A DNA stretch of 64,000 nucleotides from Antennarius striatus (GCF_040054535.1 NC_090795.1:2703501-2767500), one strand, 5' to 3'; positions 40,583 to 59,433 are shown, numbered from the stretch's first letter. Made by a program: numbers and translations. Notes: generated from the letters alone by a model not told the origin.

Positions 40583-42566
40583 GTGAGAGCACCGACAATG
40601 ACAGGCGGTTTATCAATCTATAACCGATCAAATCACGGTATCGATGACGACGATTCACTTTTAACCGACTTGTTCAACCGGGAAGACGGAAGAACAACGA
40701 ACCCGCGGCTGGTTAACTAGCTTACACTAGCTAACTCCTGAACGATGCTAAAGTCACCTGCGCGTCAGGTTTGTGGCTGTAAATGCAGATTAAACAGGTT
40801 TTTAATCGAGATAAATATGTTTCAGTACTAGTTCCGGAGGTGTTAACGATTCCGTGTGGTTTTTTAAATTGTCTTTAAAGTAGAAAACGAGAAAGAGAAA
40901 TGATTCGTCATCGGAAGACAGACGTGCAGAACCCACCACGGAAATGAGACTTAGGAAAGACGCGTTCACACGTGGAGCGGAGAGACTCTGCGTCCACCTT
41001 TTAATCCACATTACAACTAGCAGCCTTTACTTTTGATTAAATGACTAATAGGTTGATGTACTCGATTTAATTTTATTATCATTAGAAATAGACCTCGATG
41101 CGTGGAAAAACACTATTTAAGTTATGCGCCGAAAACACTTTATTAATCACACTGGGCCTATTTACACACCGCTTCAAAGCGGTGATGTATTGTAATTGTC
41201 ATTGTCATCGTGTGTGTGTGTCCGTCCCTTTGTCCACCAAATGTCTTCACAACCGTTGCAGATAGGAAGATGAACCAAAACGCACATTACTCGAGCAGCA
41301 AAGGGGATGAAAATGAGATGATGACCTTGACTTTGAGAAAACCAGGTCAAGGTCAAATTTCAACTTTTGTACACTCAGGAAGTGGATAAGATGGAAAGAC
41401 GAGGGAGGCCAGTGTGACTAAAGATCATAGATCAAAGCTGTGCTTTGATCAATGGCAGTAGGTCAGAGAATTAGCTTCGGTGTTTGACTGATGAAAGTAG
41501 GTCAGGGTACAATTTTGAATTCAGGGGTGTCGCGGGATGTTGCAGTCTCTGACTGCATTGGTTCTTGTTTGGGTTTGAAGTGATTATTTTTGAGTTTTCG
41601 ACTATGATAGGACAGAGTCAGGTGTTTGAGCTCTCAGAAATGGAGATCAGCGCTTTGAAACGTGTTTATTTGAGCTGCATTTTGAATACTTTTGTCTAAA
41701 AAATAATGAAAAATATGTATTAGAAGCTCCTAGAGCTTGGAATGACATTCTAATGACCATTTTTTAATCTAAAGCCTAAATCATGCTTGAGTTTATATTT
41801 CAAAGTAATTTGAAACCTATTTATTGATTATTTGCCGTTTTTTCCATAATGAATGCCATCAGCTTCATGCCAGCTCTTCCTTCTGTTTCTATTTCAGATA
41901 ACCTTTAACTAGTTTAACTAGAATTAGTAGTTAGTTATTTACTCGTGTTCAGTAATGAGGAACTGGTTTGATGAACCGTTGGTGTTGATTGCATTAGTCT
42001 GTGAGAAAGAAGGAGGAAGTCTTACCTGGTTGAAGGAAAACATAAATGGGGGTGGGGGTCTGTCATTGTTAGTTGAAGCAACAAAAGCTGAAACCGTGTC
42101 TGCGTGTGACATGTTCCCAGGGAAACAAAGCTATGGTTGCTGTGATGTGGAAACAATATGTGTTTTGTAAGCAAGCGATCCCTGAAGGTCAGACCAGTTC
42201 CTGAATGTCATCTTCATTTCATTCCGTTCATGGATTAAATATTATTTCAAAATCTAAAACCCAATACAAAAGAGATTATCTGATCATCTGATCTTTGTGT
42301 TTTAATATCAGGAAGTCTGTTTGTGGTTGTGTAAAATACTTGCTGCAACAGTGCATTACATACACGCCCATATTTGGTATTTTCTATAAATGTTTTACTG
42401 TAGTTGTTTTGGTATGAACCTCGTCCCGTTCCGAGAAAACTACAGGAACTGGTCTGAATAGCAGCTCTGTTAGAAACCTCGATCAAAACTTCTCCCCACC
42501 TCAGGGTATTTCCTTTCATTCCTTGTTGGCCTCTCACCATCTCCATTTCCCTCTCTCCATTTTTAG
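40583..42566 (+). other. tfrc: tfrc intron 1
   Basis: About 2 kb of mostly AT-rich sequence. 41165-41560 looks like a degenerate interspersed repeat (CAAAGCGGTGATGTATTGTA, TGACCTTGACTTTGAGAAAA, AGGTCAAGGTCAAATTTCAA), a type seen in many animal genomes. No coding exon. Confidence 0.5.
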
Positions 42567-42579
42567 AACTCCAGCAGCA

Positions 42580-45500
42580 ATGGATCGAATCCGGTCTTGG
42601 TTTAACCAAGTGGTGAGTGTTTGATACTTAAATCGATTGCTCTAGCTGCTCCGTTTACGTGGGAGGAAGACGCTGGGAACGCTCTGTCCTCATGTGTTCT
42701 GCTCTTATCTCCCCAGACGATGAGTGAGCGCTACAGCAGGTTCATGCTGCAGCCGGTGGAGGATGGAGAGAATCACGTCGAGGTCAAACTGTCTGACGAC
42801 GCCACAGAGGTCGAGGACAACGATGGGGGGTCTCCAAGATTCAGGCCGGCGCCTCTGCGTCAGGGCCGTCGTAACCTCTGCTACCTGGTCCTGGGATCCC
42901 TGCTGATATTTTTTACTGGTAGGAAATAGTCACCATAACTACATCTATTCTGTCACATCTTAATCTCTGCTTAAGGCAAAGCAGGGGAAGGTTATTAGTT
43001 CAGTGACTCACAGAGAACAAAAGGCTTTTATAAGTCAATATGTAAAAGAAAACCAAACATGAAGACATAGGATTTAGGAATAGATTAAACTGGAAGATGA
43101 AGTAAGCGAGAATTCCATGCAAGATAAATCAGCAGCTCAGATGTGAAAGGTGGAATTGAATGTTTTTTTTCCCTCGTTTCTTTTTTAACCCCTCCATTCA
43201 TCCCATTGGTTCATTGCCGCTCTGACTCAGTAAAACAAGAGTCAGGGTTGAGTCTGGAGGACGTGCCGCTAGTTGGAGAGGATCAAGGTCACTGGTATCA
43301 GCCAAAAAAGAAAAAAAATTCACGATCTAATTATTTCTGTGCTCTTAGCACCATTGTTTAACAGGAGGCATGCGATCATGCGTTCTTAATTCCAGTCAAA
43401 CCGGTTCTGTTGCTTCTGTTTCCCCTCAGGCTGCCTGATTGGCTACGTCAGCCACCGTACGTCTGACGTGGCGCCAGATAACTGCAGCGCCGCAGCTGCA
43501 GCCGCAACCGGAGCGAATGCAGTCGCAACTGGAGCTGCAGCTGCGAGCAGTGATGTGAAACCCACAAGTCGGTTGGATGTTGTTCCGACGTTCCCCTCAG
43601 CACCCCCTGAAGTTCAGCTGGCGTGGAAGGACATCACCCAACTCCTGAAGCAGAAGCTCACCAGCGAGGCCTTTGACAAAACCCTGAGGTACAAACTTCA
43701 TGTCCACACCTTTGATAATAAATGTGTTACAATGGAAAACACCCCCCCAAATCAGGATCTGCCACCAGTGAGTAACTGTGGTTAAATAAAAGAACAAAGC
43801 AAAAGGTGTGTCGGTAACTTCCAGGTGATTTTTTAATCTCCATTTCTGTTCCTCCACAGCGACTTTGACCTGCGCAGTCGCTCAGCAGGAAGTCAGGAAG
43901 ACGTGCATCTGGCAAACCGCCTCATTGAGGAATTCAAGAAGCTGGACATGAGCCCCTGGAGCGACAACCACTATGTTCAACTGCAAAAGCCTGACAGGTT
44001 GATAAGACGATATACAGTAAATTGCATTTTGATGAATATTTCCTCCTTATTTCACAGGGAAATAATAACCAATGGATTGAATAGTTACCAGCGTTTGTCC
44101 TTTTGTCGACAGGGAGCGTCCCAACCGTGTCACCTTTGGTACGAGTGTCTTCGAGCCAACGGGGTATCTGGCCTACAGCGCTCAAGGGAAAGTTCGGGTG
44201 AGTTTAAACCTTTTTAATCTGTATGATTTAACTACTAAGCACCAAAAACCAGCGACTTAAGGCTGTTCTTCGCGTCCGTAGGGGAAGCTGGTGTACGGAA
44301 ACTACGGCCGCAAGGAGGATCTGGATGTTCTGAAGAGCAACAACGTGGAAGTGGGAGGCAACGTTTTGCTGCTGCGAGCTGGAAAGATCAGCTTTGCGGA
44401 GCAGGTGCGTCACCAGTTCCAATCTGACTTCCTGATGTTTCTAATGTCGGTGTTTTTGGCGACCGGTGTCATTATTTTCATGACTTTCATTTCCTCAGGT
44501 GGATAACGCTGCCAAGAAAGGTGCTTCTGCTGTTTTAATCTTCCCCGACAGCGACGATTACAAATACGATATGAGCACTCCGCTCTATGGACAAGTATGT
44601 GAAGACACGCACAGAAATGGGTGTGGAATTAAAGTAGAAAGTCCCAGTTTGACACTATTTTCTATTCCAGGTCCATCTGGGTTCAGGGGACCCCTATACT
44701 CCGGGCTTCCCTTCCTTCAATCATACCCAGTTTCCCCCAACTAAATCATCCGGCCTCCCAGAAATCCCAGCGCAGACCATTACTGCCAATATGGCTAGAA
44801 CTCTCCTCGGGTGAGACTTCCTTAGTTTTACACACAGATTCATTTCCTCTGGTGAATCTGGTATGATGACAGTTTGACAAATCGTCTCCAAGCAGCTGGC
44901 TGCTAAATTTGAAATGTGTCCCTTTCTAGGGGAATTGGCGGTCCCGAACCGGACGCGAGCAGCGGCTTCACGGGCGGTTTAAAATCGCTCACCTACAGAT
45001 TGGGAGGCGTGGAGAACGTCACCGTGGAGGTGAACAACGTGTTGGTCAACACAGAGGTCCACAACGTGTTCGGAGTCATCCAAGGATTCATCGATCCCGG
45101 TACGGCTTTTTTATTTTTTTTTTTACGGTGGGATTATCTTTTTATCCATCGTGGGTTTAAACATAAACTCGTGATTTTTGCAGATCGCTACGTCGTCCTG
45201 GGAGCTCAAAGAGACGCTTGGGGTCAAGGCTACGCCAAAGCCACCATCGGCACCGCCGTGCTGCTGGAGCTGGCCAAAGCTGTCCGGAAGATGGTCGAGG
45301 AAGGTATGTGAAGGGGTTAACGGTTACATTACGCCATTTTGGAGGAGTTCAGACTTGGCGGTTATATTTTAGTTCTCATCTTTACTGCGAAGACACACCT
45401 CCTTTGCTTGAGGAGTGAAAGTCAAAATCAAAACCTCTTTCTGTGGTGTGCCTCACGGTTTTGTTCTTTGTCAGACGGCTTCAGGCCCAGGAGGAGTCTG

Positions 45501-47006
45501 ATCTTTGCGAGCTGGAGTGCTGGAGAGTACGGAAGTGTTGGCGCCACCGAGTGGTTGGAGGTGAGAACTGAATTATTTCACCACGATGGATAAATCTCCG
45601 GTGTGCTACAAACTTTAAAGCGTCTGCTTGTTTTCAGGGTTACATGTCGTCTATCGATAGGAACGTTGTCACCTACATCAGCCTGGACGGACTGGTGATG
45701 GGTCAGTAGCGTTCACACCTGTAGTTCACCTGCAAACATCTTCTCTGGAGGCAGTTGACTGATTTTCATTCCCTCTTCAGGTCTTGGGGGTGTGATGGCT
45801 TCTGCCAGCCCACTGCTTTACAGCCTCCTGGAGAGCACCATGAAAGAGGTAAAGGAGTACGTTTAATAGCTCCACCAGTCCTGAATAAACCACCTCCGTT
45901 TGTATTCACCTCTTAATCCGATCCTTCACGCAGACGCAGAACCCGTTCGGCTCCGGCAGCGTGTACGACCTGATGGGACGGGCGAAATGGGAATCAAACA
46001 CGTAAGTGTCTGTGTCAGAATTCAGAAATCAAACGCTTTGAATGAAAGTGTGTTTGTAAGGCGATTTGTTTCTGTCGCTGCAGGCTGAGGCCGATGTCGA
46101 TAGACGACCCCTCCTACCCGTTCCTGACCTTCTCTGGGATTCCCTCCATCTCTTTCCACTTCATCACTCCAAACGTGAGTCTCCATCAGTAAAAGACGGA
46201 CTCTTTTTAATCAGGATGTTGTCTGAGCGTCTCCACCTTTAAATCCTGACGTCCCGTCTCCTCGTTCCCTGCAGACTGAGGCCTACACGTACTACGGCAC
46301 CGACCTGGACAGCAAGGATCACCTGGACTACAAAACCAACCACAGAACCAACGAAATGACGGCGTTGGCGGCGCAGTTTGCCGGCTCCATGGCTCTGCGT
46401 CTGGTCCACGACCGCCTGCTCCGACTGGACGTGAGGCGCTACAGCATCGAGCTATCCCGGGGGGTGGGGCAGGTGTACCAGCACGTCCGGCAGCACATAC
46501 AGGTCGGTCTCGTACGCCATGTATTAGTTATTTTTTTAACAAACAGACGCTCATGTTGGGCTCCCTTGTCGTCCAGGCCGGCCGACTTAAGGGGGTGGAC
46601 CCCAACTGGCTGTTCCGAGCTCGAGGCGCGTTCCAGCGAGCCGCCGCCAACCTCAACAACGACAAAGACAACACGGACCTGGAGGACGTGGAGGCGTGTC
46701 GCGTCCTGAACAACAGGATGATGAGGGTGAGACGCCGCGTCGCGTTCAGATCCGGTTCGTTTAAATAAAGTTAACCGTCACCTTCTTTCTTCCCAGGTGG
46801 AGCACACCCTCCTCTCTCCGTACGTGACCCCCACCGAGACGCCCTTCCGTCACGTCCTTCATGGTCGCGGCCCCCACACGATGGCATCAATTGCCGCGAG
46901 CGACGACATGGAGCAGCTGCACATCCAGCTAGCTCTGGTCACCTGGACCCTCCAGGGCTGCGCCAACGCCATGGTGGGGGAAATCTGGGAGATCACTGGA
47001 ATGTAA
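42580..47006 (+). CDS. tfrc: Transferrin receptor protein 1
   Basis: Type II homodimeric membrane receptor that carries iron-loaded transferrin into cells through clathrin-coated pits. Eighteen coding exons give 776 codons (human 760). The start is ATGGATCGA at 42580. Visible parts: YSRF internalisation signal at residues 17-20 (YTRF in human), transmembrane helix about 65-85 ([13 protein letters not shown]), an Ala-rich stalk with a single luminal Cys at 97, the protease-associated domain ([28 protein letters not shown]), the M28 peptidase-like domain ([37 protein letters not shown]), and the helical dimerisation/ligand domain ending WEITGM. The residues of human RGD 646-648 read R673-G674-A675. 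All splice phases agree. Teleosts often carry tfr1a/tfr1b; I cannot say which this is. Iron regulation is visible in the 3'UTR. Confidence 0.95.
42580..47006 (+). other. tfrc: tfrc exon map
   Basis: Coding exons: 42580-42612 (exon begins 42567), 42717-42918, 43430-43688, 43860-43997, 44113-44197, 44282-44404, 44499-44594, 44671-44810, 44930-45099, 45184-45303, 45475-45560, 45638-45701, 45781-45848, 45934-46001, 46084-46174, 46275-46502, 46577-46726, 46797-47006. Total 2331 nt. With noncoding exon 1 this makes 19 exons, the number in the human gene. Confidence 0.9.
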
Positions 47007-47266
47007 AGCGTGGGGTAGGGGGGGTCGGCGTGGTTGTTGTTTCAGTTCAATCTAAGGCAGTCCGATATCAGCACTTAAAGCACAAGCTGTCAATCAGAGG
47101 TCTAAGCCCCGCCCTTTAACAGCAGGTAGGAGGTAGGAAAGCATAAAACACATTTCTCTGAAGCAAATACTTGAAGGAATCAAACGCTACTGACAGATCC
47201 GCCTCCTCCCACACACCTGACCAGCCGAAGCCTTCTCCATCCGAACACCGAGAACCTTTATTTATA

Positions 47267-47295
47267 TTTTATCAGTGGCAGTGCCCACTATAAAA
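47267..47295 (+). promoter_or_regulatory. Iron-responsive element 1
   Basis: Lower stem TTTTAT/ATAAAA, bulged C at 47273, upper stem AGTGG/CCACT, loop CAGTGC. Perfect canonical IRE; binds IRP1/IRP2 and stabilises the mRNA when iron is low. Confidence 0.93.
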
Positions 47296-47319
47296 GTATT
47301 ATTTGTCTTTTTATACGAC

Positions 47320-47346
47320 GTTATCGGAAGCAGTGCCTTCCATAAT
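47320..47346 (+). promoter_or_regulatory. Iron-responsive element 2
   Basis: Lower stem GTTAT/ATAAT, bulged C at 47325, upper stem GGAAG/CTTCC, loop CAGTGC. Canonical. Confidence 0.93.
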
Positions 47347-47729
47347 TATGACGGTCATACCGTCTGATCTTCCGGCAGCATCTGCTACAGACGCCACTCC
47401 TCAAACTGTCGCTGACAAAAAAAAGAGATTTATTTCCTCCAGTTTCTCTCAAAGCACTTCAAAAACAATTTAACAGAGAAATGAAGGATAAAGACGGGTT
47501 TTTCCCCTCACCTAGAAAGCGTATTTATTTAGTCTATTAGAAGCGGAGAGGAACCGTAATTTAAACACCACAAATCCAAAGAATAGTTACTGAATTTTGA
47601 TGGGATCAATGCTAAAACAAACATTCCCAAGCACCCTTTTATCGGAGCAACAACTGGGATTATTAGTTCCATAAATTGTTAAAAAGCCATTTTTTTTGCA
47701 CCGTCTAGTTTGGAGCACTTACTAATGAC

Positions 47730-47756
47730 GTTATCGGGAGCAGTGCCTTCCATAAT
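47730..47756 (+). promoter_or_regulatory. Iron-responsive element 3
   Basis: Lower stem GTTAT/ATAAT, bulged C at 47735, upper stem GGGAG/CTTCC with one G-U pair, loop CAGTGC. Its flank is almost the same as IRE 2 (gacgttatcgg...ccataatta), suggesting internal duplication. Confidence 0.92.
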
Positions 47757-47761
47757 TAAAC

Positions 47762-47792
47762 CCATTATCGGGAGCAGGGCCTCCCATGATGG
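47762..47792 (+). promoter_or_regulatory. Iron-responsive element 4, variant loop
   Basis: Stem is IRE-like (bulged C at 47769, upper stem GGGAG/CTCCC fully paired, lower stem CCATTAT/ATGATGG with one G-U), but the loop is CAGGGC instead of CAGTGN. Only 5 nt separate it from IRE 3. Confidence 0.75.
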
Positions 47793-47838
47793 CACCCATG
47801 GTAGTTTTTTCCTACCTGTGTGTTTTTTTACTTGTGTA

Positions 47839-47866
47839 TTTATCGAGGGCAGTGTCTCTCATATTT
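47839..47866 (+). promoter_or_regulatory. Iron-responsive element 5
   Basis: Bulged C at 47844, upper stem GAGGG/CTCTC with one G-U pair, loop CAGTGT, short lower stem TAT/ATA. Confidence 0.85.
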
Positions 47867-47883
47867 CACTTGAAGGGTGGAAC

Positions 47884-47914
47884 AACTTGTCGGGGACAGT
47901 GTTTCCCAGAGTTT
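47884..47914 (+). promoter_or_regulatory. Iron-responsive element 6
   Basis: Bulged C at 47891, upper stem GGGGA/TTCCC with one G-U pair, loop CAGTGT; lower stem imperfect (one G-G mismatch). Confidence 0.8.
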
Positions 47915-48625
47915 TATACTTATTTATTTGTTTGTCTTTATTTTGTTTCGTGTCCGTTTCTGCATCAACGCTCTGACCCTTTGCTGTGTCAGAATCTTTA
48001 CCTCGGGTGTTTCTATGCGGCAGTAGCCCTAAAATACCACAGCATGCTTCACCCTGTTCACTACTTTGTGCACCACCTGTTTGTGTTAAACGGTTTCTCT
48101 TCAGTGGGAGTTTGTGTGTCGTTTTGTGAAGTCATAGCGGATGTGGAACGTGTTACAAAAAAAATCAGATGAGAGTTTAAAAAAGTTTGTTTAGGACACA
48201 ATCTGTTATTTATCTTTTGTTTTTGTCCCCCAAAAATTATTGTTTCAATTTTCTCAGGCGTTAAAAATATATTTAACGATAAATATCTTTGCACTAACAA
48301 CATACTTCGGTCATGTTAAAAAACACACTCAGAAATCCATTAAATTCCACACCCGAGCAGAAAAAATGTGTCAGTCTACATTCTGACGTGTGAATGCGAA
48401 CTTTTCATGGAGTCAGTTTTGATAAATTTTCTTTATTTTCCCACATCTGTCAAATGGATTAATGATATTTACTACTGAGGGGGAAACCAGAGAGTTGAGA
48501 GGTTGATTTTCCACATACTGTAACCAGATACACTGTGTTTCATGACTACTGGGTTTCAAATCCTCTTCCTTGCGATCGTTTCTGTGCCAGAATCTTGTTT
48601 CTGTGATCAAGTTTTGCAGGAATCT

Positions 48626-48631
48626 AATAAA
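48626..48631 (+). terminator. tfrc: tfrc poly(A) signal
   Basis: AATAAA followed by TTTTGGCTTATTGC and then TGTGTGTTAATTTG, a good downstream element. The gap from here to the tnk2 promoter is only about 0.45 kb. Confidence 0.6.
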
Positions 48632-49059
48632 AAGTTTTGGCTTATTGCATCCATTCATGTGTGTTAATTTGTATTTTGCCTGTAATTTTGGATTTTGAGA
48701 TTTTTATTTGCGCAGCAGTTTAAGTGTGATACAGCTTTGATGATATCTAAGATAATTCTTTTTATAAATAAAAAGTTAGATTGTTGAGGTAGGAATTTTA
48801 AACATATTCAGCATTTATGTGCATTTTTTTTTTATTTTGTAAGATTTGCACTTTATCTCATGGTTGAAAATAATGAAATCCAACGCGTTTACAGAAGTCA
48901 AATTATTTTCTTAACAGGTTTAGGATCCTAATCCTACCTAGTTGAAATATTAAAAATTAAGTTTTTAAAATTCATAATTTTTCTAAAAGGAGTAGCTAAT
49001 GGAATATTTTCTTTATATTTCTTTATACTCTTTATTGTCGCCGGGGCTCTGACGTCTGA

Positions 49060-49328
49060 TGTGAAACGTCATCATCCTAAACCAATCAGAGGAAGCGAGA
49101 GGGCGGGTCATGCCTTCGCCGTAGTAGGATGCTGTGATTTCGCTTCCGGGACGCAACGTTGATTAGAGCGCGTGACGTCTACGCGACGTGACGCTCAGAA
49201 ATCCCGACCGCCGCCGGAGGAGAGTCCCGAATCACCGGAGGAAGAAGCAGCGGCAACGGCTCGGTCCGAGCGGCGGAGGGAGGCCGGACTGACCGCAGGA
49301 AGGGCGCCGTTCTCCCGCCTGTCTTCAG
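49060..49328 (+). promoter_or_regulatory. tnk2: tnk2 promoter and noncoding exon 1
   Basis: CpG-rich segment with a GGGCGGG GC box (about 49102) and CGCTTCCGGG ETS-type site (49140). Exon 1 is read as ending CTGTCTTCAG|GTCGGT at 49328. No TATA box. Confidence 0.5.
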
Positions 49329-50097
49329 GTCGGTGTGCAGGGGGGGAGGGAGATGGTGTTTTTTTTCTGGGGGTGGGGGGGGGGGTCGTTGGCGTGAAGA
49401 TGCGACGTGTTGCACCTCCCGGTAACGGTCACCCACACCCGGCCAGGTGGGAACCGAGTGCCGGACGGTGATCAGCTTCGACTGACAGCCCGATCGATTT
49501 AAACCCACGATCAGTGGTCCGTTATAGATGAACAGATCAATATCTGTTAGTACTGGTTCTTACATTAACCGTGGATTCATAATCTGGTCAGAAATAAATA
49601 TAAATAACAACAAAAAAACAACAACAAGAGCGTCATCCATTCTTCAGGTGACAACATAATCCCACGCAGTCCGTGTTTATCTTTGAGTCCTGCTGTAATC
49701 CGCCTCCGCATGGACTGGCACGGTCACAAGTGACGTCATCACATGGGATGGTGATGTCATTCTGCTCCAGAAACTTGAAAGATAAATTACTAATGCGTTT
49801 GGTTTTTAGGAGCTTTTCCATCACAAAAAATTGGAATTAATTTATATCGAGATTTAAAAAGTAAGGAAAAAAATTACAAAATATAATTTTTTGGTGAATT
49901 AATTGAATTGATTTTATAGTAAAAGAAGTCAAAATGGAATCACGTGATGTATATATTTATATTCTGTGATGTCATTAAAAAAAAAATCCATGAATTTTAC
50001 CTTAAGGTATTTACAGTTGTCTGGGCTCTGGTGTGGAATTTCCTTTGTTTCCGGTGGTGCTTAGACGTGGGGTCTGTCCACTCATGGCCTCCTCCAG

Positions 50098-51270
50098 GTG
50101 ACCTCAGCCACTCCTGACGGCAGCTCCACGCTCCTGATCCACTAGAAGACGTCTGCAGGGTGAGTGGCCCGGAGCCTCGTCTCTGAACGCCGACTTCGAT
50201 TTATTTAAATCAATTAAAATTTTCCAATCAAGAGGAATTTATGAACATAATCAGAAATGGAAGTTATCAGATGAAGTGGGAGAAAAATGAGGATATAAAT
50301 AATTTACTTTCCAAACATGGATTGTAAGAATTTTCCGCATTTAATAAATGTACAGTGTTTTTTTTTAAATTTTCTTTCAGCTGTAAAATGTCATATTTTG
50401 TGTTTTTATCAATAATATATGAACATCTTTAAGAAACGGGTTAATTTAGAGAAATTATTTCTCGTTTCTCTCCATTGCACATCCCATCTCTCTTTTTGCT
50501 AATTTAGGTCACAGATGCAGAAACGTAAAGAAATATTGGACGCACTTCCTGTCTGCGCTGCTCCGTTATGTGTTAGCCGTTACGTGTTGCTAACGGCGAC
50601 GAGCTGAAGGCGTCATTTTCAAATTGTCAGAATTTCTGGCCTTATTAAAGAACGTAAAAAAAAAAAATCGAATTAAGAAGCTGATTTATTCAAATTAAAT
50701 ATTTTATTTTGGCCTTGTACTCAAATCATCTTTACATCCTGTTAAAAATGTCTCACTGCAGCACAATCTGCATGTCATCATCCACCAAATGCATGCTGGG
50801 AACGCCGTCTCATTTACTTCTTTGTGGTCCGTCCATCCATCCAGTTACCCATCCGTCCGTCCAGCTATTTGCATGTACATTTTCTCCCCTCCTTCCTCCT
50901 CTCCCTCCCCCCTCGTCCTCCTGAATTATTAACCATCAGACGGTGGGATCAGAGCCGGGAGGAGATGGAGGGAGAGAGAGAGGGAAGTGTGGAGGCGTCG
51001 GACGCCGCAGGAAGCCGTGAGTCAGCAGGGAGGGAGCGAGGGAGACGGGGGGGGGGGGTTCTTAGTTCCCGTTAGGTGGAGACGGTGACGTCAAATGCCT
51101 CCCGGTGCGTTTAGGAACGCGCGTGAACGCCGGCGTCGATCCGAGGAGAGGAGGTGACAGGAAACTAGACTCAGAGAAGCCGAGCTAACGCATCGTCTGA
51201 ATTGCAGCTACACTGGGAAAAAGGAGGGAGAGCGAGGGACGAGGTGAAGGACGAGAGGAGCCGACACAGC
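50098..51270 (+). other. tnk2: tnk2 5'UTR exons 2-4 (candidates)
   Basis: Splice-bounded candidates: 50098-50159 (tcctccag|GTGACC...CTGCAGG|GTGAGT), 50940-51016 (accatcag|ACGGTGG...GAAGCC|GTGAGT) and 51208-51270, the untranslated front of the first coding exon (attgcag|CTACAC). They may be used alternatively. 50940-51016 contains an upstream ATG at 50965 out of frame with the main start. Confidence 0.45.
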
Positions 51271-57982
<6,712 letters not shown>

Positions 57983-58796
57983 AACCAGTAGGTCCAACGG
58001 AACCGGAGGGAAAAACACGCAGTCAGCCTCGGGACGGAGAACTAACGTGTCCTCCTTTGGACATTTTTAGTTTAACATGTGGAAATCCTCCTCGAGCGTC
58101 ACGTTATCTAAGGGGCATCTCTTTCATCGTCACTCGTGGCTAATGCTAATTGCTATTGGAGTTCGGTTCTGATTGGGCGATACAGACAGTATTATTCTAA
58201 TGTGCTTCACTGGAAATATTCAAGTTACATTGGTTGATTTTTTTTCCCTTACCAGTAGGGGGCGTCAGAATCCCATATAACAATGGTCCTTAACTGTTTA
58301 CGCACAAGGCATCTTTTTTTTGGGGGGGGGGGTGTTCAAACACAGGGAATCTGACTCCTTCAAACTGAATAGCCAACAAAAAGAACAGATCGGCTGCAGC
58401 GTTGAGTCATGTCGCTTCACGACACGTCATTCAAATTTGTGGATCATCTCTCCGTCTCTCAGGAAACGACCAGAACCCATCTCACCCCCGCCCCCAACCC
58501 CCCACCCCCCCCAACAACCAACATACCTGTCTGTGGATGACTCACCGCTGCAAACACTCCACAAACATCGATGCTTTTTAATGAACGGAGGGACGTGAAG
58601 CTGGACAGTGAGCGCCATAAATACCCTCCACTTCCTGCCACACAGACACGCCCATCATTAGCTAACACAGCTAGACCCAGAGTCACTCCGTACTTGAACA
58701 GCTTCTATTTATGGCTTTTGTATCATTAGATACATGATGCTGATAATTTGTTGAATTTTTTTTTATTTCCGCTGCAAACTTTTGTGTGAATTTATC

Positions 58797-58827
<31 letters not shown>

Positions 58828-59398
58828 GTGTGTGCATGCTTTAGCTCACAGTTAGCCTCTCTGCCGTCAGCGACATGAGGTCAGGGACCCGTCGGCTGTA
58901 AATCTGCTGCTTAAAGGCTGTCGACTCATTAACTGCTGGTCAGAAGATGATAAACCGTTTATCTAGTTATACGAATAGCTTATCGCGTCTTTTTAATGTA
59001 TAAATGTGACTCAAGGCTTGTTTTAAACATGTGAACTGTGAAATTAACATCCGTTAGTTCAGTTTTATCGTTGGCAATACAAATGGAATACCAGAAAATG
59101 TGAAGATCTTAATGTGTAAATGACCTAAATAGGATGCAAACGATTGCTTCCTTGCTGCTGCATGATAATCAAACACACCCTAAAGTGCTTATCAATAAGT
59201 CACGTGATTTAGGAGGCAGCTGCTGTGTGTCGATGTGTGTATACTGATATTGATAAGGCTTCTGATCGCTTTCCTCCACAAGCAGCCGAACAGAGGCAGA
59301 AATATTCGCTTTGCACGGAGAACGAATTTGATCTCTTCTCAGAAAATTTTAATTTAATTCAACTAAAAGTTGAATTGCAAAAATATTGAAGTTGAACT

Positions 59399-59433
<35 letters not shown>

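Larger units (their letters stand above)
47007..48650 (+). other. tfrc: tfrc 3'UTR
   Basis: About 1.6 kb from the TAA stop to the poly(A) signal AATAAA at 48626-48631, which is followed by a T/G-rich stretch. It contains two clusters of IRE hairpins separated by about 380 bp of AT-rich sequence, the general architecture of the mammalian TFRC 3'UTR. Confidence 0.75.

Noticed and set aside
43231-43363. Exon-like stretch after ctctgactcag in tfrc intron 3
   Set aside because: The frame [19 protein letters not shown] looks protein-like, but joining it breaks the phase between exon 42717-42918 (ending ACT G) and 43430 (GC TGC) and would interrupt the transmembrane helix.
47390-47420. Additional IRE-like hairpin near ggcagcatctgctac
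   Set aside because: It has no CAGTGN loop and no bulged C; pairing is poor.
49172-49508. Open frames on both strands at the tnk2 5' end
   Set aside because: They arise from CpG-rich stop-poor DNA over noncoding exon 1, and no similarity to any protein was recognised.
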